Shown here: in pieces, positions 1 to 8,261 of the stretch | How the letters are laid out: each line of letters starts with the position of its first letter | How positions within the stretch are numbered: position 1 is the first letter of the stretch | Assembly: GCA_024689525.1 (NCBI GenBank) | Contig: JAILDI010000229.1 | Coordinates: 1 to 16,705 of the forward strand | Length of the DNA: 16,705 nt | Source of the DNA: Bacteroidales bacterium | Lineage (GTDB): Bacteria; Bacteroidota; Bacteroidia; Bacteroidales; UBA932 | Direction: 5' to 3' | Notes under the pieces: model-generated | The model's input: the letters and a program-made list of their open reading frames with translations, nothing else | What the model was told of the DNA's origin: nothing | Database searches by the model: none | Position numbers and translations under genes: made by a program

Positions 1-29
1 AATATCCGTTCTTCTCTCAATTTACCTTA

Positions 30-49
30 CGCGTACGCGCATTTTGCGC
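30..49. promoter_or_regulatory. Palindrome and dyad upstream of the PUL promoter, candidate operator
   Basis: CGCGTACGCG at 30-39 is a perfect 10-base palindrome. It overlaps a second dyad, GCGCA-ttt-TGCGC, at 37-49. Both sit directly upstream of the -7 element at 58-65, where a regulator of maltodextrin genes could bind. No regulator gene is visible in the window, so the role is inference. Confidence 0.3.
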
Positions 50-57
50 AGATTGTG

Positions 58-65
58 TACATTTG
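58..65 (+). promoter_or_regulatory. Probable -7 promoter element for the MFS/sus operon
   Basis: TACATTTG is an exact match to the Bacteroides -7 consensus TAnnTTTG and lies 33 bases before the MFS start codon. The position 20 bases further upstream (34-37, TACG) matches the -33 TTTG only at two of four bases, so the promoter is incomplete by consensus and may need an activator. Just upstream lie a 10-base palindrome (30-39) and a GCGCA/TGCGC dyad (37-49), possible operator sequence. Confidence 0.5.
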
Positions 66-98
66 TGTTTGCCGCAAGGTTTAGATATTAATAACACT

Positions 99-1439
99 AT
101 GTCAGAAAAACGCGATTTAAGCTTTCGTCAGCTGGTGGACCTGAGTTTCGGGTTCCTGGGCGTGCAGATAGCATACGCACTGCAGAGCGCCAACATCAGC
201 CGCATCTTCGCCACCCTCGGCGCGGATCCGCACCAGCTTTCGTTCTTCTGGATCCTTCCTCCCCTTATGGGTATGATCGTCCAGCCCCTCATCGGCAAGT
301 ATTCCGACCGTACCTGGTGCAAGATGGGCCGTCGCAAGCCCTACCTCATCGTGGGCGCCGTGATAGCGGTCCTGGTGATGCTCCTGCTGCCCAACGCAGG
401 CTCCCTCAACTTCTCGGCCAAGGTATTCCTGGGCCTGAACATGGCCATGTGGTTCGGCCTGTTCTCCCTCATTTTCCTGGACACCTCCATCAACATCGCC
501 ATGCAGCCCTTCAAGATGATGGTTGGCGATATGGTGAACGAGAAACAGAAAACCAAGGCATACAGCATCCAGAGCTTCCTTTGCAACGCCGGTTCACTGC
601 TGGGATTCCTGTTCCCCATCTTCTTCACGTGGATTGGAATCGCCAACACGGCAGACCCCGGAGTTGTGCCTCCCAGCGTGGTGTGGAGCTTCTACATCGG
701 CGCAGCCATCCTCATCCTCTGCGTTATCTACACGTTCGTGAGGGTTAAGGAAATGCCCCCGAAGGAGTATGCCGAATTCCACGACATCGACCTTGCAAAG
801 GAGAGCGAAAAACCCAAGATGGGCTTCGTGCAGCTGCTCAAAAAGGCTCCTTCAACCTTCTGGACGGTGGGTCTTGTGCAGTTCTTCTGCTGGGCCGCAT
901 TCCTTTATATGTGGACGTACAGCACAGGCGCAGTTGCCCTCAACTGCTGGGGAGTGGATCCCACTGCAACAGCTTCGGAAGAGTATCAGGCCGCAGGCAA
1001 CTGGGTGGGCGTAGCTTTCGCCGTCCAGGCCATCGGCGCCCTTATCTGGGCTGCCGTCCTGCCGCGTTTCAAGAACCTGAAGCTCTCGTACGTGGTATCT
1101 CTTGTGATCGGCGCCGTGGGCTTCGCATCCATCATGTTCGTTCACAACAAGTTCGTCATGCTGGGCAGCTACTTCCTCATCGGCACTGCATGGGCAGCGA
1201 TGCTGGCTCTTCCCTTCACGCTTCTGACCAATGCTCTCAAGGGCAGCCCCTACATGGGCAGCTACCTGGGCCTGTTCAACTGCACCATCTGCCTGCCGCA
1301 GATCGTTGCAGCCGCAACCGGCGGCCTGGTGATACGCCTCGTCGGAGGAAGCCAGCCCCTGATGCTCCTCCTTGCCGGCATCTACCTGGTGCTGGGCGCT
1401 GCAAGCGTAGCCCTTATCAAGGTGAACAAATCCAATTAA
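99..1439 (+). CDS. SLC45-like MFS sugar transporter (maltose/sucrose type)
   Basis: A 446-residue polytopic inner-membrane protein, best read as a proton-coupled importer of maltose or short maltodextrins. The N-terminus (DLSFGFLGVQIAYALQSANI) and the loop near residues 65-85 (QPLIGKYSD..., then MGRRKPYLI) fit the sucrose/maltose transporter branch of the major facilitator superfamily, where SDR-x(n)-GRR[KR]P is characteristic. Many hydrophobic helices follow. The ATG at 99 is chosen over an in-frame TTG at 63: the TTG overlaps the -7 promoter element, and the 12 extra residues are not family-like. It is the first gene of the PUL in this window and is followed after 24 bases by susC. Such transporters accompany sus-type maltodextrin loci in other Bacteroidota, which supports the substrate. 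The exact sugar is inferred. Confidence 0.88.
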   Translation: MSEKRDLSFRQLVDLSFGFLGVQIAYALQSANISRIFATLGADPHQLSFFWILPPLMGMIVQPLIGKYSDRTWCKMGRRKPYLIVGAVIAVLVMLLLPNAGSLNFSAKVFLGLNMAMWFGLFSLIFLDTSINIAMQPFKMMVGDMVNEKQKTKAYSIQSFLCNAGSLLGFLFPIFFTWIGIANTADPGVVPPSVVWSFYIGAAILILCVIYTFVRVKEMPPKEYAEFHDIDLAKESEKPKMGFVQLLKKAPSTFWTVGLVQFFCWAAFLYMWTYSTGAVALNCWGVDPTATASEEYQAAGNWVGVAFAVQAIGALIWAAVLPRFKNLKLSYVVSLVIGAVGFASIMFVHNKFVMLGSYFLIGTAWAAMLALPFTLLTNALKGSPYMGSYLGLFNCTICLPQIVAAATGGLVIRLVGGSQPLMLLLAGIYLVLGAASVALIKVNKSN

Positions 1440-1463
1440 CCTAAAATATTAACAAACAACTAC

Positions 1464-4400
1464 ATGAAAAGGATTTTAACCGCAGTCGCAGTGCTCATCG
1501 CAGCCTGCTCAACTGTATTCGCCCAGGGCGGATATCAGGTTAAAGGTGTTGTAGTCGACGAGCTGGGCCCGGTGCCCAATGCTTCCGTCATACAGGTTGG
1601 CACGACCAACGGTGTATACACGGACCTCGACGGCGAATTCACTCTGAGAGTTCCTAATGGAGACGCTCTCATCGAAATTTCCTTCTACGGTTACAAGACA
1701 GTGACCTTCAAGGCCTCCGAGGTTCCCGCAAGAGTCCTCCTCGTGGAAGACAGCGAGACCCTGGACGAGGTCGTGGTCATCGGTTACGGTACCGTGAAGA
1801 AGAGCGACCTCACCGGTTCCGTGGCAGCCCTTAAGCCGGACACCAAGAACAAGGGCGTCGTTGTGAGCGCCCAGGATATGCTCTCCGGTAAGATTGCCGG
1901 TGTTAGCGTTACCAGCGGTGGCGGCACCCCCGGTGGCGGAGCAGCTATCCGTATCCGTGGCGGCTCCTCGCTTAACGCCTCCAACGATCCCCTTATCGTT
2001 ATCGACGGTATTGCAATGGACAATAACGGAGTTAAGGGCCTTGCGAACGGCCTGTCGCTCGTGAACCCTGCCGATATCGAAAGTTTCAACGTCCTGAAGG
2101 ATGCCTCTGCGACCGCCATTTACGGTTCCCGCGGCTCAAACGGTGTTATCATCATCACCACAAAACGTGGACGCGCCAACCAGGCTCCGAGCCTGACTTA
2201 CAACGGAAGCCTTACCGCCAGCATGCGTCGTAAGAGCGTGAAGGTTATGGATGGCGACCAGTATCGTGAGTTCATCACCAACAAGTACGGAGAGGGAAGT
2301 GATCCCTATAATGCACTCGGCACGGCAAATACGGACTGGCAGAAAGAAATCTACCGTCTCGCCATCAGCCACGACCACAATCTCACACTCACGGGTGCCT
2401 TAAAGTACGTTCCGTACCGCGTGTCTCTCGGCTATACCGACGAAGAAGGTATTGTGAAAACTTCTTCCTTCCAGCGTTTTACCGGCTCTGTCAATTTGAA
2501 TCCCAGTCTGCTTGATAATCATCTTACATTCAATATAGCAGCCCGGGGAATGTATGCCCTGAGCCGTTATAACGACGGAGGAGCAATCGGCGCCGCAGTC
2601 TGGATGGATCCTACCAAGCCCGTTTACGATACCGAATCCGCAGACAAGGACAACTTCGGAGGCTTCTCCCAGTGGAAAGTCAATGGCGACGCCCTCAAGG
2701 ATCCCACTTACCCCAATACTTTCAATTCATTGGCAACCGCCAACCCCGTGTCCATACTGGAGCTTAAGGATGACCGTGCAAAGAGCCGTTCCCTGGTGGG
2801 AAGCGTTGAGGCAGACTATAAGATTCACGGTTTTGAAGATCTTCATATCCATGCAACCTTCGGAGCAGACCTTTCCAGGGGCATCCAGACCACCAATGTG
2901 GCACCTACATCCCCTTATGCTTTCTATTACGGCAGCTATGGCTCGGACGAAATCGTAAAGCGCAACACTTCATGGAACATTTATGCCCAGTATGCAAAAG
3001 AGCTGGCCAATAATTCCCATTTCGATGTTATGCTCGGTTACGAGTGGCAGCATTTCTGGAGGAGGCAGCACAATGACTACTGGGGCGTTTATCCCGATAC
3101 TAATACCGGATTGGACGCCGACGGAAAGCCTCTTAAAGGTACCGAACGTCCTCACACACCGTATAATTACGAAACCGAGAACTATCTGGTATCGTTTATG
3201 GGCCGTGCAAACTATTCGCTTATGGACAAGTTCCTGTTTACGGCGACATTCCGTTACGACGGTTCCTCACGTTTCTACAAGCACTGGGCGTTGTTCCCTT
3301 CCTTTGCATTCGCATATAAACTTATGGAGGAGGACTTCATAAAGGATATGGGTCTGTTCAGTGATCTCAAGCTCCGTCTCGGGTACGGTAAGACAGGTCA
3401 GCAGGAAGGAATCGGCGATTACAATTACTTTGCCACTTATTCCAAGACTACCGGGACTAACGGTTTCTATCCCGTTGTCGGCGACGGAACTCTTTTCCGC
3501 CCTGATGCTTACGACCGCGACCTTGAATGGGAGAAGACCACAACATACAATGCGGGTCTTGACTGGGGCCTGATGAACAACCGCCTCACCGGAAGCCTGG
3601 ATTGGTACTATCGCAAGACCACAGACCTTCTGAATATGCGTTATGTCGCCGCCGGTTCCAACTTCCGCAACCAGATATGGTCCAATGTGGGTTCCCTGGT
3701 AAATACCGGTATCGAGCTTTCCGCGGACTACAAGATTATCCAGAATAAAGATATCTTCTGGACAGTAAGCGGTAACATTACATACAACAGCAACAGGATT
3801 ACTGAACTCATCGGCGAAGAGGGCTATTACATTCCCACCGGCGGTATCTCCGCAGGTACAGGAAATACCGTTCAGGCACATACGGTTGGAAAACCGTCCA
3901 ACTCCTACTTTGTTTATCAGCAGATTTACAGCAAGGACGGATATCCCATTGAGAATGCATTTGTAGACCGTAACGAAGACGGCGTAATCAATGAGGCCGA
4001 TAAATACTTCTACAAGAGCCCCTGGGCCCCTGTTACCGCCGGCTTGTCTTCCCGTTTCGAGTATAAGGAATGGGACTTCGGCGTGAACTTCCGCCTGAGC
4101 CTAGGAAACTATGTTTACAACGACCTCGAGGCAGGTTCCGGCAACCTGAATGACGTTTGGTCCAACAGTACTTGGTTCGGCAACCGTCCTCTGATGGCTC
4201 TGGAGAAGAACTGGCAGACCTATGATGCAGTTCTGTCCGACTATTTCGTTCAGAACGGCTCCTTCCTCAAGTGTGACAATATTACTGTCGGACGCAGCTT
4301 TAACGAACTTGTCAAGCTTGGCTCCAGGGCTCTCAGCGGCCGTGCATATATTACCGCCAATAATGTATTCTGCATCACTCCTTACAAGGGCATTGACCCT

Positions 4401-4478
4401 GAGGTATTCGGAGGTATCGACAACAATCTCTATCCTCGTCCGTTCTCTGTGATAGTGGGTATGAGTCTTAACTTCTAA
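1464..4478 (+). CDS. susC: SusC-like TonB-dependent outer-membrane transporter
   Basis: A 1004-residue SusC/RagA-family porin that carries maltooligosaccharides across the outer membrane using TonB energy. Visible in order: a signal peptide ending near VFAQ (residue 21); a carboxypeptidase-regulatory-like domain (about 24-85, GVVVDELG...GVYTDLDGEFTL); a TonB-box-like stretch around residue 100 (DEVVVIGYGT); a plug domain (about 110-235) with the hallmark VLKDASATAIYGSRG and VIIITTKRG; then a long barrel ending in Phe (MSLNF), the usual outer-membrane assembly signal. Length is typical. It begins 24 bases after the MFS gene, and susD begins 13 bases after its end. The starch-type substrate is inferred from the neighbouring SusD, SusE and amylases, not from SusC itself. 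Confidence 0.97.
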   Translation: MKRILTAVAVLIAACSTVFAQGGYQVKGVVVDELGPVPNASVIQVGTTNGVYTDLDGEFTLRVPNGDALIEISFYGYKTVTFKASEVPARVLLVEDSETLDEVVVIGYGTVKKSDLTGSVAALKPDTKNKGVVVSAQDMLSGKIAGVSVTSGGGTPGGGAAIRIRGGSSLNASNDPLIVIDGIAMDNNGVKGLANGLSLVNPADIESFNVLKDASATAIYGSRGSNGVIIITTKRGRANQAPSLTYNGSLTASMRRKSVKVMDGDQYREFITNKYGEGSDPYNALGTANTDWQKEIYRLAISHDHNLTLTGALKYVPYRVSLGYTDEEGIVKTSSFQRFTGSVNLNPSLLDNHLTFNIAARGMYALSRYNDGGAIGAAVWMDPTKPVYDTESADKDNFGGFSQWKVNGDALKDPTYPNTFNSLATANPVSILELKDDRAKSRSLVGSVEADYKIHGFEDLHIHATFGADLSRGIQTTNVAPTSPYAFYYGSYGSDEIVKRNTSWNIYAQYAKELANNSHFDVMLGYEWQHFWRRQHNDYWGVYPDTNTGLDADGKPLKGTERPHTPYNYETENYLVSFMGRANYSLMDKFLFTATFRYDGSSRFYKHWALFPSFAFAYKLMEEDFIKDMGLFSDLKLRLGYGKTGQQEGIGDYNYFATYSKTTGTNGFYPVVGDGTLFRPDAYDRDLEWEKTTTYNAGLDWGLMNNRLTGSLDWYYRKTTDLLNMRYVAAGSNFRNQIWSNVGSLVNTGIELSADYKIIQNKDIFWTVSGNITYNSNRITELIGEEGYYIPTGGISAGTGNTVQAHTVGKPSNSYFVYQQIYSKDGYPIENAFVDRNEDGVINEADKYFYKSPWAPVTAGLSSRFEYKEWDFGVNFRLSLGNYVYNDLEAGSGNLNDVWSNSTWFGNRPLMALEKNWQTYDAVLSDYFVQNGSFLKCDNITVGRSFNELVKLGSRALSGRAYITANNVFCITPYKGIDPEVFGGIDNNLYPRPFSVIVGMSLNF

Positions 4479-4491
4479 CGGCTTTGAGAAA

Positions 4492-6135
4492 ATGAAAACA
4501 ATTAAAAACATATTGATTCTCGCTGCGTGCGCGGCTATGACTCTCGTCGGTGCCGTTTCCTGTATCAAGGATCTTGACGTCACTCCTCTGGACCCCAACA
4601 AACAGTGGCTGGACGGTAATTACGATGCCCTTTTCAACAAGTGCATGGCCTCCATCACACAGGCCGGGAACAATGGCGGTGACGGCGACTCCGACGTTGA
4701 CAATTTCGACGGCGGTATGTCTCCGCTGTTCCGTCAGCTTTGGAACGCTAACGAACTTACAACCGATGAGGCTATCTGCGGATGGGGTGACGAAGGTATT
4801 TCCACATTTTGCAACAATGGATATGATGCCGCTCATCCTATGCTCCGCGCATTGTACTACAGGCTTTATGTGGGTATTTCTTTCTGCAATCATTATCTTG
4901 AGGTTGCAGGTGACCATGATGCAAAAATGACAGCCGAGGTTAAGCTCGTGAGGGCTATGCATTATTATCTTGCAGCAGATTTGTATGGTAATGTGCCCTT
5001 TACTGAGGTAGTGGCTTCCGATCCGCCCCAGCAGAAAAGCCGTGCGGACGTTATGAAGTGGGTTGAGACCCAGCTTCTTGAGATTGAACCGGAATTGTCA
5101 GATCCAGCTCCCAAGAAGTCTACTGATTCCGGCTACGGCCGTCTGGATAAAGCTGCGTGCTGGATGCTTCTTTCCCGTCTTTATCTTAACTGGGCAGTTT
5201 ATACCGGCGAGGAAGGTCGCTGGGCCGACGCTGCAACCTATGCCAAAAAGGTCATTGATTCCCCTTATAAGCTTTATACTGAATCGACGACAGTCAATTC
5301 TGGAGCAGTCAGCCATACTTGGAGTGCTTACCAAAAGCTCTTTATGGCCGATAACGGTGAAAGCGGAGCGTCGGTTGAAGCAATCTGGCCTTGCTTGTGC
5401 GATGGCTTGACAACTACCAGCTACGGCGGAAGTTTCTTCCTCATTGCTTCTACCTTCAACGAAGATATGAAAGCCAATCCCCTTCAGCCAGCCGCCAGCA
5501 ATGGTTCATCTCAGGGCTGGGGCGGTAATCGCGCCCGTCCCGATCTTGTGCGTAAGTTCATCCCTACGGGTACTGTTCCCAATATCGAATCTTATAGAAT
5601 GACAGCCTTCGCAGGTGACGACCGCGCTATTTTCTGGGGAGTGGGCCGTACGTTAGAAATAGAGAAGACCACCGAGTTCAAAGAGGGATTCTCCGTCGCT
5701 AAGTTTGTGAACTTTTACTCTGACGGTTCTCAGCCGCATGATTCAAAATTCACCGACGCGGATGTATTCTTTATGCGTGTTGCCGAGGCCTATCTGACCT
5801 ATGCGGAAGCTACTGCACGTCAGAACAGCGGTAAAGCAACTGCGGAAGGTATTACTTTCCTGAATACTCTGAGGGCCCGGTCTCATGCAACAGCTAAGAC
5901 AGCCTACACATTAAACGATATACTTGACGAATGGAGCCGTGAGTTTTACTTCGAAGGCCGTCGCCGTATGGATCTCGTGCGCTATGGTAAGTTCGGTGGC
6001 GAAAATAATTATAACTGGGCCTGGAAGAATGGTGTCGCTGAAGGCGCCAATTTCCCTGCAACCCGTAACATCTTCGCCATTCCTACTACCGATCTGGTTG
6101 CGAATACCAATCTAAAGCAGAACGAAGGCTATTAA
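4492..6135 (+). CDS. susD: SusD-like starch-binding outer-membrane lipoprotein
   Basis: A 547-residue RagB/SusD-family lipoprotein that forms the lid on SusC and captures the glucan. The signal peptide ends in VGAVSC with the lipid-attached Cys at residue 24, followed by IKDLDVTPLDP, a typical SusD start. LWNANELTTDEAICGWGD (about residues 83-100) closely resembles the corresponding stretch of the starch-binding SusD of Bacteroides thetaiotaomicron as I remember it, which argues for a starch substrate. Helical TPR-like segments follow (LVRAMHYYLAADLYGNVPFT; LLSRLYLNWAVY; RVAEAYLTYAEA). The C-terminus has the family signature REFYFEGRRRMDLVRYGKF and ends in NLKQNEGY. It lies 13 bases after susC and 14 before susE, so co-transcription is very likely. 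Confidence 0.96.
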   Translation: MKTIKNILILAACAAMTLVGAVSCIKDLDVTPLDPNKQWLDGNYDALFNKCMASITQAGNNGGDGDSDVDNFDGGMSPLFRQLWNANELTTDEAICGWGDEGISTFCNNGYDAAHPMLRALYYRLYVGISFCNHYLEVAGDHDAKMTAEVKLVRAMHYYLAADLYGNVPFTEVVASDPPQQKSRADVMKWVETQLLEIEPELSDPAPKKSTDSGYGRLDKAACWMLLSRLYLNWAVYTGEEGRWADAATYAKKVIDSPYKLYTESTTVNSGAVSHTWSAYQKLFMADNGESGASVEAIWPCLCDGLTTTSYGGSFFLIASTFNEDMKANPLQPAASNGSSQGWGGNRARPDLVRKFIPTGTVPNIESYRMTAFAGDDRAIFWGVGRTLEIEKTTEFKEGFSVAKFVNFYSDGSQPHDSKFTDADVFFMRVAEAYLTYAEATARQNSGKATAEGITFLNTLRARSHATAKTAYTLNDILDEWSREFYFEGRRRMDLVRYGKFGGENNYNWAWKNGVAEGANFPATRNIFAIPTTDLVANTNLKQNEGY

Positions 6136-6149
6136 TAGATTCCAAGGAT

Positions 6150-7307
6150 ATGAAAAAGATATTATCAATTTTAACTCTTCTGTCCGTTCTGGTAGTTATT
6201 GCTTCCTGTGACGGCAAGAAGGTATATGTGGACGAGTCTGCATCCACGGCTCCTGTGCTTACAAACGGTTCGGGTTCCGCAAATGGCCTATCTGCCGATT
6301 TTACGGCCGGCGAACTGAATGTAAACAACAAATACGCCACCTATACTCTGGCAATTGTGAAACTCGACGGCAAACCTGTTTCAAAGGTTGTGAAGTCCAA
6401 ACTCAGCGGCACGAAACTCACAGCAACCGCAGCCGAGGTTTCCAGATCTCTGGCATTGCTTGGCTGTAAAGTGGGCGATGAGGTATCTTTTGAAGCCGCC
6501 GTGCGCATGACATTGAATGCTGATCTGGACTATGGCGGTGTGGACTCTGAGAATCATATCACGGTTGAAAAGTTCACGCTGATTCCTTTCAATGAGAACA
6601 AGAAACGAATCAAGAAACCCGAACTGGAAGGATATGGTTTGTTCGTGGATGCTACGTCGTCGCCCATCTACAGTGAAGCTCTTACGCTTTATGCCTGGGG
6701 AGAAGGATTAAGTGATGCAACTGATCTGTTCGGCGCTTGGCCGGGCATGGTACCTTCCGGTAAGGTTGAGGATTATGTGTATTTTGACCTTGGAGCGAAG
6801 ACCAGTGGCAAAGTCGTGAATTTCATTCTCAATAACAACAATGGCGGTAATCAGTTGGAGAATTTTGATCTCCTCAAGAACCAGACTATTGACAAGCACT
6901 TCTTCTTCAAGATTACAGACGACAATGTTGAAGAAGCGGCAGTTGAGTTCTATCCTTCATACACCGATGTCGACCTCTCCGGTAAGGAGCAGAATGAAGT
7001 AATGGCAGGAGCGGAGACTTGGGGTGTGATAGGAACTGCTACAGAAGGCGGCTGGGATTATGATCAGGATATGCAGAAGATTTCAGCCGATCCTGAAATA
7101 TGGGTAGTCAAGGACCTGAAAATGACTGACGGCAAGTTCAAGTTCCGCGGCAATGATACTTGGGCTGCATACGATCTTGGAGGTGGAAGCGTGACGACGT
7201 ATGCTGCTTTCGAATTGTCCAAAGGCGGCGGAGACATGGAAATCACCGAAGGTACTTACACCATCTATCTGTTCCCGACATATATGTTATGCTTCATTGA
7301 GGAGTAA
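6150..7307 (+). CDS. susE: SusE-like multi-domain starch-binding lipoprotein
   Basis: A 385-residue surface lipoprotein that holds starch near SusC/SusD. The signal peptide ends in IASC (Cys20). Three regions follow: an Ig-like N-terminal region (about 25-150), as in SusE; a CBM26-like starch-binding domain (about 162-258) with LTLYAWGE, FGAWPGM and FILNNNNGG; and a C-terminal SusE/SusF-type binding domain (282-385) with WGVIGTA, KFKFRGNDTW and YDLGGG. Its size matches SusE. It follows susD by 14 bases. The C-terminal domain is nearly duplicated as a free lipoprotein at 8262-8690, and distant relatives form the N-termini of both amylases. The aromatic residues are probable sugar contacts by analogy with SusE/F. 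It could equally be called SusF by domain count; its place after susD favours SusE. Confidence 0.9.
   Translation: MKKILSILTLLSVLVVIASCDGKKVYVDESASTAPVLTNGSGSANGLSADFTAGELNVNNKYATYTLAIVKLDGKPVSKVVKSKLSGTKLTATAAEVSRSLALLGCKVGDEVSFEAAVRMTLNADLDYGGVDSENHITVEKFTLIPFNENKKRIKKPELEGYGLFVDATSSPIYSEALTLYAWGEGLSDATDLFGAWPGMVPSGKVEDYVYFDLGAKTSGKVVNFILNNNNGGNQLENFDLLKNQTIDKHFFFKITDDNVEEAAVEFYPSYTDVDLSGKEQNEVMAGAETWGVIGTATEGGWDYDQDMQKISADPEIWVVKDLKMTDGKFKFRGNDTWAAYDLGGGSVTTYAAFELSKGGGDMEITEGTYTIYLFPTYMLCFIEE
6993..7304 (+). repeat. Domain-coding repeat, copy 1 (SusE C-terminal domain)
   Basis: Encodes SusE residues 282-385, starting NEVMAGAETWGVIGTATEGG. It aligns over its whole length with copy 2 at 8373-8687. 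Protein identity is high (shared KFKFRGNDTW, YDLGGG, KGGGDM, LYPT/LFPT) while many codons differ at the third base, so the duplication is not recent. Confidence 0.85.
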
Positions 7308-7333
7308 CAATTGTTCCTCTATTAACCAATGCG

Positions 7334-7362
7334 GCCGGAGCTTCCTACTCGGAAGCCCCGGC
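7334..7362. terminator. Hairpin between convergent susE and PIN toxin genes, possible two-way terminator
   Basis: A 12-base-pair stem, GCCGGAGCTTCC with GGAAGCCCCGGC, encloses the 5-base loop TACTC. One position is mismatched on the plus strand and becomes a G-U pair on the minus strand. It starts 26 bases after the susE stop and covers the stop codon of the PIN gene (7345-7347). Neither side has a good U-tract, so termination strength is uncertain. Confidence 0.5.
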
Positions 7363-7797
7363 TGCTTTCATTCTGTCGACCAAATCTTTCGGGGTGACGA
7401 AAGCCATTCCCGGAATATCCTTTTTAAGAAGTCCTTTATCCGAAGTGATGAAGTAGTCGCAGGCCGATGATATGGCGTGGGCCACTTGCGACTCATCTTC
7501 CAGGTCTGCGCCACCGGAGTCTGCGCCTTCCTTCAAATCGAAAGTGTCAAGATACTCGACATTGGTGTTGTTAAGCATCCAGGATAAAAATTTGTTATAC
7601 TTTTCCCTGTGAGCAGCGCTGCGCATTACATATGCTGCGTCAAGAAATGACTGGGTGGTGGTTACGAGTTCCACCTTGCTCCTCCTGGCCGCTTCCAGGA
7701 TTGCGGCGGCGAAAACCGTTCCTTCGCGTTTGACAAGAACGTCGAGAAGGACGTTCGTGTCCAGAAAGAGTTTTACTCGGCCAAGTACTTGTGCCAT
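7345..7797 (-). CDS. PIN-domain toxin (VapC-like ribonuclease)
   Basis: A 150-residue protein read as the toxin of a type II toxin-antitoxin pair; PIN toxins are Mg-dependent ribonucleases. The N-terminal strand KLFLDTNVLLDVLVKRE carries the first acidic residue of the PIN active site (Asp13). A second acidic cluster, ADLEDESQVAHA (Asp98, Glu100, Asp101), and DYFITSDKGLL (Asp114, Asp120) complete the usual set, followed by a TPKDLVDRM ending. This order fits the PIN_3-type branch. The start overlaps the end of the antitoxin gene by 25 bases, so the two are translationally linked. It runs against the sus genes and separates susE from its domain duplicate. RNA target unknown. Confidence 0.85.
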   Translation of the reverse strand: MAQVLGRVKLFLDTNVLLDVLVKREGTVFAAAILEAARRSKVELVTTTQSFLDAAYVMRSAAHREKYNKFLSWMLNNTNVEYLDTFDLKEGADSGGADLEDESQVAHAISSACDYFITSDKGLLKKDIPGMAFVTPKDLVDRMKAAGASE

Positions 7798-8063
7798 ATC
7801 CGTTCAAGTTTAGGGTCTTTCTCCAGTTCTTCTTTTGTGGGCGTTTCAAGTTCTATGAATCCGCACAATTCTTTGATTTCTTCGGATATCTCAAAGCCTT
7901 CCGGCATCCTGGGGAGTTCCCGTTCTGCCGCATTGAAAAGAATCGTTTCCACGTAGCTGTTAAGGGAACGGTTAATGCTTTTTGCCTGACGCTTGAGTCT
8001 CTCCAGCAGAATCGCGTCCAGCCTGAATGCGGTTTGTATTTTAATTGATGCAGATGAGTTCAT
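7773..8063 (-). CDS. Ribbon-helix-helix antitoxin for the PIN toxin
   Basis: A 96-residue protein. Residues about 7-44 (IKIQTAFRLDAILLERLKRQ, then NRSLNSYVETIL) form a short beta strand and two helices in the pattern of the Arc/MetJ ribbon-helix-helix fold, a DNA-binding dimer. The acidic C-terminal half (SEEIKELCGF, TKEELEKDPKLERIW) would wrap the toxin. It lies first in the pair, upstream of and overlapping the PIN gene, the normal antitoxin-toxin order. Its promoter at 8081-8112 overlaps a dyad and a direct repeat that are likely its own operator, so autorepression is expected. Function is inferred from fold and context. Confidence 0.83.
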   Translation of the reverse strand: MNSSASIKIQTAFRLDAILLERLKRQAKSINRSLNSYVETILFNAAERELPRMPEGFEISEEIKELCGFIELETPTKEELEKDPKLERIWHKYLAE

Positions 8064-8067
8064 AATG

Positions 8068-8093
8068 ATAACACTTTTTGCAAAAGTATAACA
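8068..8093. promoter_or_regulatory. Probable antitoxin operator (direct repeat plus dyad)
   Basis: ATAACACTTTTT (from 8068) and ATAACATTTCTT (from 8088) match at 10 of 12 positions and start 20 bases apart, about two helical turns. Between them, 8073-8087 reads ACTTTTTGCAAAAGT, a dyad perfect except for one extra T. These elements cover the -7 box and transcript start of the antitoxin promoter, where a ribbon-helix-helix repressor would be expected to bind. Confidence 0.5.
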
Positions 8094-8112
8094 TTTCTTT
8101 TAATCATCCAAA
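8081..8112 (-). promoter_or_regulatory. Promoter of the toxin-antitoxin operon
   Basis: Read on the minus strand: TTTG (8112-8109), exactly 20 bases, then TACTTTTG (8088-8081). Both boxes match the Bacteroides consensus (-33 TTTG, -7 TAnnTTTG) at every fixed base, and the spacing is right. The antitoxin ATG is 17 bases after the -7 box, so the leader is only about 10 bases. Confidence 0.8.
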
Positions 8113-8149
8113 CGCTTTGTGCTTTTTGGGCGGCGGAATGATGCCGTTC

Positions 8150-8159
8150 ATCGGCAAAA
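8150..8159 (+). promoter_or_regulatory. Shared upstream motif ATCGGCAAAA, copy 1
   Basis: An exact 10-base match to 8771-8780. It lies 112 bases before the mini-lipoprotein start; the other copy lies 68 bases before the first amylase. It also overlaps a TGCCG-ttcat-CGGCA dyad at 8142-8156. Possibly a binding site for a common regulator; unproven. Confidence 0.3.
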
Positions 8160-8171
8160 TAGACCGTTAAC

Positions 8172-8202
8172 TTGTTTATTTGAAAAATAATTGCTAAACT
8201 TA
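8172..8202 (+). promoter_or_regulatory. Candidate promoter for the mini-lipoprotein gene
   Basis: TTG (8172-8174), 20 bases, then TAAACTTA (8195-8202). The -7 box departs from TAnnTTTG at two positions, so the call is weak. It lies 59 bases before the start codon in a 198-base divergent intergenic region shared with the antitoxin promoter. ATCGGCAAAA at 8150-8159, just upstream, recurs before the amylase operon. Confidence 0.35.
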
Positions 8203-8261
8203 CGGCCCCAAAAACGGAATAGTGTACTAAACAAAATATTAACAATTAACTCTTATTTAAA

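Noticed and set aside
63..98. In-frame TTG start giving the MFS protein 12 extra residues.
   Set aside because: The TTG is the end of the -7 promoter box TACATTTG, and the ATG at 99 gives a normal start for the family.
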